DNA of 64,000 bases from Pyrenophora tritici-repentis (taxonomy: Eukaryota > Ascomycota > Dothideomycetes > Pleosporales > Pleosporaceae), in NCBI RefSeq assembly GCF_003171515.1, contig NC_089399.1:1550001-1614000 (forward strand), in the 5' to 3' direction. Positions 32,601 through 43,407 of this stretch are shown here, piece after piece (the first letter of the stretch is position 1; each line of letters begins with the position of its first letter). The notes beneath the pieces were generated by a model. It had not been told where the DNA came from. It saw only the letters and a list, made by a program, of their open reading frames with translations, and searched no databases. The translations under genes were made by a program, and so were the position numbers.

Positions 32601-33007
32601 CTCCTGTTACTGCGCGTGGGCGACAATATGTGTCCATGAGCGCTATGAGTCTGCAGTCTCTCGATGCTTCTCTTCTGACTCCTCATGTTACATTCCTTTT
32701 GCAGAGCTTTTGTAGCATTCACTAGTCGCCCCTTGGCTCATTGCATGGTCTACTGACCCCCCTTTATCATCCTTGACGCATTGTCCAAGTCGACTCTATA
32801 CCGCCACAGTCGGTATTAGTCAACCTCACAACTATAAGTATTGGAGATTCTGGAGCTTTTTCGACACTGTCAATCATTTCACGCATCCTCGACTTTTACG
32901 CTTTGGCATTCAATCGAAGCCGGTTTCGTACCTGCACTAGCCTGCGCCAGCCTGCGCCACAGCCACGTAGCACAACGACATAGTGCGCCACTAGCGACAT
33001 CATAAGG
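29686..33007. other. 3.3 kb gene desert with inverted-repeat element
   Basis: The longest stretch without a supported gene. It contains MITE-like copy B (30481-30582), a nearby hairpin-forming sequence at about 30596-30634 (AGGTTAATCTAGAGC paired with GCTCTAGACCT), a short CGACCCACACAC duplication near 31188-31212, and scattered ORFs (31399-31617 minus, 31380-31829 plus, 32387-32725 plus) that lack ATG starts, domains or splice support. Some may be gene relics. The last ~150 bp before 33008 are the chitinase promoter. Confidence 0.45.
30481..30582. mobile_element. MITE-like element, copy B (perfect 22-bp terminal inverted repeats)
   Basis: A 102-bp element whose first 22 bp (GGGTGTCATAAAATAC..., 30481-30502) are the exact reverse complement of its last 22 bp (30561-30582). 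Its interior is the reverse complement of copy A at 25201-25303. No coding capacity, so it would depend on a transposase elsewhere. The perfect ends suggest a younger copy than A. Flanks contain GCGAC on both sides (30471-30475 and 30587-30591), but the spacing does not make this a convincing target-site duplication. Confidence 0.8.
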
Positions 33008-34491
33008 ATGCGCGCCTCCAACATGTTTGTCTCAGGTGTAACATTGTTACTTGCGTCACCTATGATTATCCAGGCCGCCGCAATACAACAACAGCCCCTT
33101 GGAGAAATGAAATCTCCAGCTGCTACGGGGTTCAAGAATGTGGCCTACTTTGTGAACTGGGTTTGTTCGCTTATCAAAATAGTGGAGAACTTTGCTCTGA
33201 CAATGCTTACAGGCTATTTATGGTCGCAACTACAACCCTCAAGATCTTCCCGCTGAGGAACTTACCCATGTTCTTTATGCTTTTGCAGATGTTCGAGACT
33301 CTGGCGAGGTTTTCTTGACAGATACCTGGTCGGACATTGACAAACACTACGCGAATGACTCGTGGAATGACGTTGGTAACAATGTCTATGGATGCGCTAA
33401 GCAGTTGTTTCTCCAGAAGAAGCGCAATCGTGGCTTGAAGGTGCTCTTGTCGATTGGTGGCTGGACGTACTCTTCCCACTTTGTCCAGCCAGCCTCGACC
33501 GCAGATGGCCGGGCCAGGTTCGCAAGCACTTCCGTAAAGATCCTATCTGATCTTGGCTTCGATGGCCTCGACATTGACTGGGAATATCCGGCAGATGAGA
33601 CACAAGCCAACAACATGGTCTTGCTTCTGGCCGCAGTCCGTGAAGCACTCGACACATACTCTAGTCAAAACGCCAACGGCCAACATCTTCTCTTGACCGT
33701 TGCTTCCCCTGCAGGTCCCACCAACTACAACAAAATGAAGCTCAAGGCCATGGACCAGTACCTCGACTTCTGGAACTTGGTAAGCGCCTCACTCCCACCC
33801 ATCCACGCCGCACTTACTAACACGACCGCTTAGATGGCCTACGACTACGCCGGTTCCTGGGACACAAACGCTGGCCACATGGCAAACTGGTTCCCCTCCA
33901 CAACTAACCCAAACAGCACCATGTTTAGCACCTCTAAAGCCCTCTCCGACTACATTGCCGCCGGCGTCCCCGCCTCCAAAATCGTCGTCGGCATGCCCCT
34001 CTATGGCCGCTCCTTTGCCGCGACCGACGGCCCTGGAAAACACTTCCAAGGCGTCGGTCCCGGAACCTGGGAATCAGGTGTCTACGACTACAAAGTCCTA
34101 CCTGATAACGGCGCTGTAGAGTACACAGACACGGATATTGCGGCAAGCTGGAGCTACGATGCTGGTAAACGTCTTATGATTAGTTACGATACCCCTGCTA
34201 TTATCCAGCAAAAGACGCAGTTGATTAGGGAGCAGGGGCTTGGTGGGGGGATGTGGTGGGAGAGTTCTGGTGATAAGAAGGGCGAGGGGAGTTTGATCTC
34301 GACTGTAAGTTCTTTTTATTCTGTTTTCGGGGCGGGTTTGCTCGATGAAATGGTAATGTTTGGGGCTGACACTGTGAAAATAGTTTGTGAAGAATATTGG
34401 TGGTACGGGTCAGCTTGACCGGTCGTCTAATTTACTGAGTTACCCGGTGAGCAAGTATGATAACTTGCGGGCGGGGATGCCTAACAATTAG
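33008..34491 (+). CDS. Secreted GH18 chitinase (class V, subgroup A, Chit42-like)
   Basis: An extracellular endochitinase of 432 aa. Exons are 33008-33160, 33213-33779, 33834-34304 and 34384-34491; introns are 52, 54 and 79 nt. The signal peptide is [20 protein letters not shown] with cleavage after about residue 25. The TIM barrel starts [33 protein letters not shown] is the SxGG motif and [10 protein letters not shown] (D168-P177) is the catalytic DxxDxDxE motif with E175 as proton donor. MAYDYAGSW (substrate-assisted catalysis Asp/Tyr) and [11 protein letters not shown] close the active site. The C-terminal [19 protein letters not shown] is the Chit42-type ending and there is no chitin-binding module. 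Likely roles are wall remodelling and autolysis, or attack on other fungi. Confidence 0.96.
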
Positions 34492-35020
34492 GGTCTTGGA
34501 GAAGGTGGTGCGAGGAAGCTTGTGACGGTAGGTACATGTGCATTGCAAGATGATGTTCTTGTCACGGTCTGGTCATGCGTTATTGCTATCTCACTCGCCT
34601 CATATCTTTCTTTAGATGATCTAGTTACCCTAGTTCCTTCCTTTTTTGTATATACCCATATTGTTTCCTTGGTGTTTGAACTCGGATATCATAGACTGAC
34701 AGAAGGACGTTCATTGGAAGGATCTTCTTACTTTCCTTCTTTCTTTCTGTTGAGATGCAGTACTTGGCGGACACATCTAGATAGTAGAGGAGTGGACGAG
34801 GCTGTATATATGAACTCGTTATATTGGACTACGATTCTTGTCAACACTGGCGGATGTGAATGATATCTTGATTCGTGAAAACGAGCTCTGTTGAAACTGT
34901 TGTTACAGTGACGTTACACGACATGAAAGCCAAAGCCAAAGCCAAGATCGGGTTGAAGTAGATCCTGGAAAATTTCAACAAGAAAAAATAAAACGCCGTC
35001 TATATGGATTACTGTAACAA
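34492..35020. other. Gap between convergent genes, no gene seen
   Basis: 3' regions of chitinase (plus) and lipoyl synthase (minus). T-rich and A-rich tracts occur; no ORF is supported. Confidence 0.55.
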
Positions 35021-36326
35021 TCATAACGCCTTGCCAACTTCCTCTGCGGCACTCAGTTCAGCAACGTCATTTTTGCCTGCGCTGCTACCCAGCCTTCGCT
35101 TCTTGAGTACGTTTTCAATAAAGGCTTCGCCGGCTTTGTAACTCGAGCGCACGAGTGGGCCGGAGGCGCAGTATAGGAAACCCATGTCGAGGGCACGCTG
35201 GCGCCAGAGCTCAAACTTATCGGGGGTGACGTAGTCGTGGACGGCCATGTGGCGCTTGGTAGGTCGCATGTATTGGCCAAAGGTTACGACGTCGACATTG
35301 TTTGCGCGGAGTTCTGAGTAGTTTGTTAGTCTCGTGTGGTTGGATATGTAATGATACAGGCTTACCCCTCAGCGCGTGCCAGAGATCCTCGTCTGTTTCT
35401 CCAAGACCCAGCATCATGCTCGTCTTGGTGATGAGCTCTGGTCGTTCTTCCTTTGCCGACCTCAAAACATCCAAACTCTGCCTGAACTTGGCCCTGCGGT
35501 CGCGTACAAAGGGCGTAAGGCGCTCGGTAGTCTCGATGTTGTGCGCAAATACATCAACGCCACTCCGCGCCACCACCTTGGCCATCTCCAAGTTGCCTCC
35601 ATAGTCTCCGCCCAGCAGTTCGACGAGTTGTGTCGGGTTCTTCTGCTTGATCTTCATGATTGTCTCGGCAATGTGATGGGCTCCTGAATCCGCGAGGTCG
35701 TCGCGGTCAACGACGGTAATGACGACATAGCCCAGACCCCATCTCCGCAGCGCCTCCGCAGTGTTCTCCGGTTCGTGGGGATCCAGTGGCGGAGGTGCCT
35801 TGGAAGTCTTTACAGCGCAGAAACGGCAGCCTCGTGTACAGGTATCACCCATGAGCATTATGGTTGCCGTTGCCGCACTCTTGGAACTTCCGCCCCAGCA
35901 GTCGGAGATGTTGGGACATCTCGCCTCCTCGCATACGGTGGCCAGGTTCAGACCGCGGAGATCCTTCTTGATCTGTTTGTAGTTTTGGTTCGCATTCGAG
36001 GGTATGGGCGTTCTCAGCCACTCTGGTAGTCGTGTGATGGTCTTCTTGCGGCCTTCGGGCCCAACTTGTACTGTCTTGATTTCGTAGGCTTCGGTGGGGG
36101 AGAGGGGCGCGTTGGGGTTCACAAAGTCACCAAATGAAGGACCAGCATTGAGGGTATCGCTAAACGACGTTGGGGGTCGTGATCGCTTTCCCGGGGCCTC
36201 GGGCACTGAGGTTTGTGGAGTATCGGAGGTTGTGGCAAAACTTCTTAATGGTGTTCTCGAGCGCGGGACCACCTTCAGTGTAGAGGATGTGAGAAAACAA
36301 CGTGAGCGCGGTATTGAGGTTGCCAT
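35021..36326 (-). CDS. LIP5: Lipoyl synthase, mitochondrial radical SAM enzyme
   Basis: Inserts two sulfur atoms into protein-bound octanoyl groups to make lipoyl cofactors of pyruvate dehydrogenase, 2-oxoglutarate dehydrogenase and the glycine cleavage system. The protein is 417 aa. Exon 1 is 36326-35366, the intron is 35365-35314 (52 nt) and exon 2 is 35313-35021. The presequence is rich in Arg/Ser/Thr ([20 protein letters not shown]). The auxiliary 4Fe-4S cluster ligands are C132, C137 and C143 ([14 protein letters not shown]), and the radical SAM cluster ligands are C163, C167 and C170 ([10 protein letters not shown]). The C-terminal [20 protein letters not shown] and [16 protein letters not shown] include the conserved RSSY motif whose Ser ligates the auxiliary cluster. 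The gene is head-to-head with SEC21. Confidence 0.97.
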
Positions 36327-36736
36327 TGTGTCTAATATGTGTATGAATGAAGAAGAAAGAGTGAAAAAAAGAGCGACCGACAGCGATGGCGCAAGTCAGG
36401 ACGCCAGAGCCTTGAATACCCGGACTACATTTAGTTGGAGTTTCCGAGCGCCAAGGCCTGGGACATGCAAGAGCAGCCCACACGCCGACATCCCTGCAGC
36501 TGCACTCCCGCCGGAGAGGCCATCTTCAACGTCGCCAATTCAGGACGACTAGACTACGGCAAAACAAACCACGCCTAATACCCTCACGCCCTCGAACAAC
36601 GCAATTGCAATTGTAGGGTGGCATCCGGACACGTTTACTGCACCCCCGTCGCAAAAGGCCACGTTAGGCGGAGGAAGAGAGGGACAAGTTTACATACCCA
36701 AGGAGAGCTAGCACTCGGTGCTGCACCCAAAACACC
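36327..36736. promoter_or_regulatory. Divergent promoter region between lipoyl synthase and gamma-COP genes
   Basis: 410 bp between starts at 36326 (minus) and 36737 (plus). An A/G-rich tract (about 36345-36375) lies next to the lipoyl synthase start, on its 5' leader. No specific site was recognised. Confidence 0.5.
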
Positions 36737-39683
36737 ATGGACAAGAAGCACGAGGACGCTGGCGGCGTGGCGCAGATTGACAAGACATCCGTCTTCCAAG
36801 AAGGTAGGCGCCATATCATTTCACACATGACACCCGCACGCCAAAGTAGCGGGGAGCATTGCGCGCAATGGACGCTGACGTTGCTGTCCAGCACGAGTAT
36901 TCAACCAGAGCCCTATATCGCCCAGGAAATGTAGAGTGATCCTGACCAAGCTGGCCCTACTGCTCTTCACCGGAGAGAGCTGGGGCCGGCAAGAAGCCAC
37001 GACCCTCTTCTTCGGCATCTCCAAGCTCTTCCAGAACAAGGATGCCGCTCTCCGCCAGATGGTCTACCTGGTCATCAAGGAGCTCGCTGGCTCTGCCGAC
37101 GATGTCATCATGGTCACCTCTTCGATTATGAAGGATACCTCGGTCGGCAGCGACGTCGTATACCGCCCAAATGCCATCCGCGCCCTCTGCCGTGTCATCG
37201 ACGCTTCCACCGTACAAGCCATCGAGCGTCTCGTCAAGACGTGCATAGTCGACAAGAATCCCTCGGTAGCCTCGGCCGCGCTCGTGTCCTCATACCACCT
37301 CCTCCCTGTTGCAAAAGATGTCGTTCGGAGATGGCAGTCTGAAGCCGCAGAGGCAGCTTCTGGAAGCAAGTCGGGCGGTGGTTTCTTGGGTGGGTTTGGA
37401 GGAGGCTCGCATACCACTCTGCAGGCCAGCACAAACTACATGACACAGTACCATGCCATTGGTCTGCTATACCAAATGCGCTCTGGCGACAGGATGAGCT
37501 TGGTCAAGATGGTGCAGCAGTACTCGGCTGCAGGTGTGGTCAAGAGCCCTGCTGCCACCGTCTTGCTGGTTAGGTTGGCAGCTAAGTTGGCTGAGGAGGA
37601 CCCAAATCTGCGAAAGGTACGTCATCAACAGCTCCGCCAACTTGTCTTGCTAACGTCCACAGCCCATGATGCAACTCCTCGACGGTTGGTTGCGCCACAA
37701 GTCCGAGATGGTCAACTTCGAGGCCGCAAAGGCCATTACCGACATGCGCGACGTTACCGATGCCGAGCTCGTACAGGCTGTTCACGTGCTCCAGCTCTTC
37801 CTGACATCCCCTCGCGCTGTCACCAAATTCGCCGCTCTTCGCATCCTGTCGCAAATGGCATCGTTCAAGCCGGACGCTGTTCGCTCGTGCAACCAGGACA
37901 TTGAATCGCTCATCACAAACTCGAACCGCAGCATCGCTACCTTTGCCATTACTACACTCCTCAAGACGGGCAATGAGTCGTCTGTAGACAGACTGATGAA
38001 GCAAATCACAGGCTTCATGGCTGAGATTACGGATGAGTTCAAGGTTACAATTGTGGAGGCTGTGCGAACACTGGCTTTGAAGTTCAAGGCGAAGCAGTCG
38101 GGCTTCCTCGCCTTCCTTAGTGGCATCTTGCGCGATGAGGGTGGCTACGAATTCAAGCGTGCTGTTGTGGAAGCCATCATGGACCTTATCCGCTTCGTAC
38201 CAGAGGCCAAGGAGGATGCGCTTGCGACGCTTTGCGAATTTATCGAAGACTGCGAGTTTACGAAGCTCGCCGTCAGGATTCTATTCGTGCTTGGACGTGA
38301 AGGCCCTTCGACACCACACCCCACAAAGTACATTCGTTACATCTACAACCGCGTGGTTTTGGAGAATGCTATTGTTAGGGCCGCAGCAACCTCCGCCCTT
38401 GCCAAGTTTGGTGTTGGTCAGAAAGACCCAGAGATCAAGAAATCGGTGCACGTTCTCCTTACCAGATGCCTCGACGATGTCGACGACGAAGTCCGAGATC
38501 GTGCTGCGTTGAACCTCCGATTGATGGACCAAGGTGACGACGACATGGCTATCAGCTTCATTCGCAACGACTCCATGTTCTCGCTGCCTGTTCTCGAGCA
38601 TCAATTGGCCATGTACGTTAGCTCCGACTCTCGCGACACCTTTGAGACCGCCTTCGACATCACCAAGATCCCAACAGTATCACGCGAGCAAGCAGACGCA
38701 GCAGATCTTACCAAGAAGACCGAAGGTGCTACACCAACTCTCAAAGCCCCCAGCGCCGCCAAAGCACCATCAAAAGCCGGCGCAGATGCTGCGGCCAATG
38801 CAGCAAACAATGCGCAAAAGTATGCTGCGGAGCTACAAAAGATTCCGGAACTGGCAGCGCATGGCGGTGTACTCAAGTCGAGTGATCCTGTCGAGCTTAC
38901 CGAATCAGAGACCGAATACGTCGTTACCGCCATCAAGCATATCTTCAAGGATCACATTGTCCTTCAATACGACATCAAGAACACTCTTGATGACACCGTT
39001 TTGGTCGACGTTGAGATGGTTGTCACACCAGAAGACGATGGCGATGTCCAATTAGAAGAGGAATTCGTTATCCCAGCACCCAAGCTTGCCACAAACGAGC
39101 CTGGAACCGTCTACGTATCCTTTAAGCGCCTGGAAACCGAGTCGCAATTCATCGCCGCTAGCTTCACAAACGTCCTCAAGTTCACAACAAAGGAAATCGA
39201 CCCCAGCACCAACGAGCCAGAAGAGGGCGATGGCTACGCCGACGAATACTCGGTCGAGGACCTTTACCTCACCGGCGCGGATTACGTTGTTCCGGCGTAT
39301 GCTGGTAGCTTTGACAACGTGTGGGATCAGTCGAACGGCGATTCGGCAACTGAGACTCTACAGCTGGGTAACATGAAGAGCATAGCAGGTATGATCAGAC
39401 CATTCAGTATTAGATCTCATCTAGGGAATCCAGCACTAACACTATCACAGATGCAACCGAACAACTCACAAAGACGCTCTCCCTCCAACCCCTCGAAGGC
39501 ACAGACGTCGCTCTCTCGGCTTCAACACATACGCTCAAACTCTACGGCAAGACTATTACAGGCGGAAAGGTGGCGGCTATGGTGCGGATGGCGTTTAGTG
39601 CAAAGACTGGGGTTACGATGAAGATTGATGTCAGGAGTGAGGAGGAGGGTGTTGCCGCCCTCGTTGTGGGTAGTGTGTCGTAG
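36737..39683 (+). CDS. SEC21: Coatomer gamma subunit (gamma-COP)
   Basis: A subunit of the COPI coat that binds Arf1 and cargo on Golgi membranes for retrograde traffic to the ER. The protein is 916 aa. Exons are 36737-36803, 36892-37616, 37663-39388 and 39451-39683; introns are 88, 46 and 62 nt. The N-terminus runs DKTSVFQEARVFNQSPISPR KC, followed by the adaptin-like helical solenoid (KLALLLFTGESWGRQEATTL, FFGISKLFQNKDAALRQMVY). A Gly-rich insertion (GSKSGGGFLGGFGGGS) occurs at about residue 205. The linker (about 640-690) is Ala/Pro/Lys-rich. The C-terminal appendage includes FKDHIVLQYDIKNTLDDTVL and ends TGVTMKIDVRSEEEGVAAL. The gene is essential in yeast; no anomaly was seen. Confidence 0.97.
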
Positions 39684-40152
39684 TCTGTCTGTGATTTTGA
39701 TGATTTTTTTTCCACGATGAAAGATTGAGGTGATGAGCCGGTCGGGTCTGGGGGTTGTTGCCAAAGGAACAGATACGTATGTACGTATGTTGTGTTGGAA
39801 GTGAAAGTGAAAGGAAAGTGAAAGTAAAGCGTAAAAGAGGGTAGTCGGTCTGCAAGACTTTCTTGATTCTTCTTCTTGGTGTTGCTCTGCTGCTGGGATG
39901 TCTGTGTTGTGGTGATGATGGTGATGATGATGACTGAAATGTGTTCTTTGATCCCTTTTCTGTTAAAGGACAATGTTGATTGTGGCTCGATGTACATTTT
40001 GAACCAAGTTCTGAACTCTCGCATAGCCTACTTTCGTTTCCGTTGGGGAAGAAGAAACGCCTTGGATGATTGACTAAAAGAGTCTTTCATGTCAGAATAT
40101 CCCATCAAAGTGCACAACTCCTCATAGACCCACCTCTCTCAACACATCTCAT
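39684..40152. other. Gap between convergent genes, no gene seen
   Basis: Between the stop codons of SEC21 (plus) and the Arb2-like gene (minus). It contains GTGAAAGTGAAAG-type short repeats near 39800-39825 and a GATGATG tract near 39915-39932. Confidence 0.55.
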
Positions 40153-42141
40153 CTACAGAAACGCCTTCTCATCATCACTAACCTTACCACCCTCCTCCTC
40201 CTCATCCACTCCAAACTCCTCGTCCATCTCCCTCTCGACATCAACCTCATCCATCTCCTTCTCCACACCAACCTCCTCCACTGCACCCCCACCCATCAAC
40301 CCCGTAGCCTTCAACAACTCACTATCCACCATGGTCCCCGCAAACGGCACCTTTGGCCCCTCAGCCCTTGGCTTCCAGCTCTCACGCTTCGACTCCGCTT
40401 CACCTGCGACCGCGCCACCACAACTCAGCGCCTCCATCTCCAGCTTCTCCACGTGAGTTGCCAGCTCCGAGATTTTGGTTTCCAGGGCCTTGCGTCCGGG
40501 TGCTAGTTCAGAGATGTCCGTAGGACAGGCGGCGAGCTCGACGCTGAGTTCGAGGAGCGTGTCGCGAGCGTCGGCGAGGGCTTGTTGCTCGGGTGTGAGG
40601 AGATCGGGTGGCGGTGTGAAGTCGATGGGAGCCTGCTCGGGGTCGAAGGACATGGGGTTATCGGGTGTGGGTTTAGGGGCTTCAGTAAAGGCTTTGAGGG
40701 AGAGAGGGTTACGGTAGTTTTCGGGGTCTTGGGCGACTTCTTCGAAGAAGGAGAGGATGGCGTGTTGGACGGTGGGGTTGGTGAAGATGCATTCGCCGAC
40801 GGGGTTTGCGCCACCGGAAAAGGTGGGACAGACGACGCCTTGGTCTGTCCAGTCTGCGGGTGCGTCGGGGTCGGTTGGGGGAGTGAGTTCCGGGTTTGAA
40901 GCTGGGGTGATGGCGATAGAGAGACGGTGCAGGGTGTTCGTGAGGATTGCTACTGCGCCGGTGGGAATGCCTTCGTGCCAGGAAATGTGCTTGGCTGAAC
41001 GCATGCACGATGTCGTGTCTTGCGGCTGGCTGTTCGCTGTGTCCTGATGGTAGTCGTCGGGTAGGCTGGTACAATGCAGTGGGTTGAAGGTGAGGTCGTT
41101 GTACTTCCACTGGCGGGTGCGTTGACGGAGGAATGCTCGGGCATGTGGATTATGGATCTCAGCATCGGCGACGGTAGAGTCGACGAGTGCCATGGCAGTG
41201 ATGCGGGAGCCATATTTCTCAACTAAAAGAAATTCAGTTCAGATAACCAAAGCTGGTAACGCAATACTTACAGTTGTTGCCGATCAAGCTCACAATACGC
41301 TGGGTGCCATTCTCGAGGGCAATGACATAGACCTCTGCGTCAGCCGCCACTCGCTCAGGATTACAGATGACTTGATCAAAGACAGTCTTGAGATGCTCTT
41401 CTGGAGTTCGATGTCCAGGCACACGGTTCACCTCTTCATCGATGGGGATCATATCGTGTACCACCGACTTGCGCGGCATGGCGGACCAGCTGCGTAAAGT
41501 CATAGCCTGATCGTACTTGGTCGAATAGAGCAACTGGCCCATGTTAAGTACAACTAGCCCAGGCGTAGTACTGTCGTCGTCGAGCTTGAATCCATCTTTG
41601 AAGATATCCGCGTCCTTGTCGGCACTGTTGTTGGGAGCCGAGCGCTTGATGATTTCCTTGACGAAGTTGACTACGGATCCGCCGTTGATGCCGAGTTCTC
41701 GCTGCAGTTGCCTGTACGCCAGAATGCCCAGATCCTGTAAAGTGTCGTTGACGATGACGATGACGCGCTTGCGTGACTTCAGTACATCGGGTGAGGGACT
41801 CAGGATTGGCACATGCGGTCCGTTGGGTTTGGACATGCCGAACTTGGGGAGATGGATACAGTTGATACCAAGGTAGGACAAGCGCTTCTCTGCCTCTTTG
41901 CGCTGGCAGGCTGCTGTTTGTTAGTCGGACTCCAAGATGTGCGATGTCTTAACTCACTCTGCATGGCCTCACGGCGCACTTCGTTGACGCGCTCATTGTT
42001 CGTGGCGTGGTAGACGAACTGCTTCTCTGGCGCATTTATCCTGCGAATGCAGCCCGTCTTGTTGATAAAGTAGCCGAGCTTCTTCAGATCCGCTGGGAAG
42101 GAAGGGTCGGCTGGCAATGAGTCCTCCACACGTACAAACAT
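40153..42141 (-). CDS. Arb2-domain protein (argonaute-binding / HDAC-linked family)
   Basis: A 630-aa protein. Exons are 42141-41958, 41910-41272 and 41222-40153; introns are 47 and 49 nt. The N-terminus MFVRVEDSLPADPSFPADLK with LGYFINKTGCIRRINAPEKQF, the segment VPILSPSPDVLKSRKRVIVI, NDTLQDLGILAYRQLQRE and LVVLNMGQLLYSTKYDQAMT make up the Arb2 alpha/beta-hydrolase-like domain (about residues 1-300). VYVIALENGTQRIVSLIGNN closes it. In Schizosaccharomyces pombe, Arb2 is part of the ARC chaperone complex that loads siRNA on Ago1, and the same domain is fused to HDACs such as Clr3. The C-terminal half is lineage-specific, with a coiled coil (LATHVEKLEMEAL) and an acidic end (DEEFGVDEEEEGGKVSDDEK). 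A link to RNA silencing is by family only. Confidence 0.8.
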
Positions 42142-42590
42142 GATGGGGTAATCACGGTCTAGCTGCGGTGGTGGTACGGATGATGCGCTTTGAGTCCAGT
42201 TTACTGAGTTAAGTTGCAGTTATATTTGAGGAAGCAGATGTCGTGGTCAGTGATGAGTTGAAGTTTTATTACTGGCAGGGGGAGCTGCCACTGTTTGCGC
42301 CTGCTGAAGCGGTGAGGTAAACAGTGAGAGAAGAAATGTCCGGGTATACGCGTGCTGCAAAGGACCCTGGAGACGGACAACATGCAAACGCAGGCGCCCT
42401 GCAGCGGAAAGTCTGCCTCGCCATCATATGCCGACTGTACGGTACGGCGTTTGCTCTAAAGGCGGGGCTTTGCAGGTCTGTATTCTGGACCAATATACGA
42501 TTTCATATTCCATTCATGGTTTCCGCAAGTACGCCGCCTAATGCCCGAGTATTGTACACATATTCCAAAGAATGCCTCCTCCGAGCAGGT
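42142..42590. other. Upstream region of Arb2-like gene / 3' region of uS14m
   Basis: Roughly 450 bp between two minus-strand genes; the part near 42142 must be the Arb2-like promoter. No gene or clear motif is seen. Confidence 0.5.
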
Positions 42591-43032
42591 CTACCAACTT
42601 GCTTTCTTGACACCCGGCAGGTTTCCAGCGAGCGCGTTAACTCGGAATTGGTACTGCAATACAGTTAGCCTTAGTCTTTATGCGGGAACCAAATACACAT
42701 ACTCTGCCCATCCTGAAGTCGCTAAAGACACCACGGCCCTTGCCTCCCATTATACACCTGTTCTTGATCTGTGTGTAGCGGGTGTAGCAGTGCATCTCTG
42801 ACAATTGGAGCTGAGCTTGCGCGCGAACTCTTTGCGGCAGTGTAGTGTTGCGGATGATGTATCGGAGTGCTTGTCTGTGTCGTCTTTAGTCCTTGTTTAT
42901 AACATAAGGGTGTGGAGGCGCATACCGCTCTGGCTCGTTCTCGGAGTAGACCTTCCGCTTCGTATGGTCGCGAATGTTGCGGATCTTCGTAAAGCATCCG
43001 ATATCCAGCTTGGCCGCGCGGAATTGAGACAT
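42591..43032 (-). CDS. MRP2: Mitochondrial small-subunit ribosomal protein uS14m
   Basis: A mitochondrial ribosome protein of 113 aa spread over three exons: 43032-42926, 42874-42703 and 42653-42591, with introns of 51 and 49 nt. The start MSQFRAAKLDIGCFTKIRNI leads into RDHTKRKVYSENEPERQALR, then YIIRNTTLPQRVRAQAQLQL and MHCYTRYTQIKNRCIMGGKG, and ends GNLPGVKKASW. These are near-universal uS14 signatures (the RNRC and GRxxF segments and the KKASW end). Acceptor ACACAG at intron 1 was chosen because it restores ERQALRYII. No single unspliced frame shows the gene, so it is easily missed. It shares a 375-bp upstream region with the UFL1-like gene. Confidence 0.95.
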
Positions 43033-43407
43033 GATGGCGCTTGATGAGGTCCGCTGGCTATCTTCAAAAGTCGATGAAGCGACGATGAGGTTGCGCACAA
43101 ATTCCGAGGTTCCGCCGCTGCCCCGCCTACCACCAATCAGGACGAGGCTGTCTCCAACTCTTCCAAGGTTCACTGACGTCTGGCACGACACAGAATTGTG
43201 GTTAATTTTGTGTGACTGGTGTGCGGTGTGCTGTTGGAGAAACAATTACTCCCGGTTTTTCTTAAACGCGGCGACAAAGAGGACTCCCGATTTGCCTAGC
43301 TGCCATCTGGCGAGATCAACCCGCCAACGACCTCTTCAACTACATAAGCAATCTGCGTAACCGTACCTCTACACTCAACCAAGGCTGAACATCCGAATTA
43401 GACAGCA
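43033..43407. promoter_or_regulatory. Divergent promoter region between uS14m and UFL1-like genes
   Basis: A 375-bp head-to-head intergenic region (starts 43032 minus and 43408 plus). No defined operator was recognised; short CAAC/CAAG tracts precede the plus-strand ATG. Confidence 0.5.

Noticed and set aside
32387..32725. ORF of 112 codons upstream of the chitinase
   Set aside because: TTG start, no domain, and not joined to the chitinase by any splice site.
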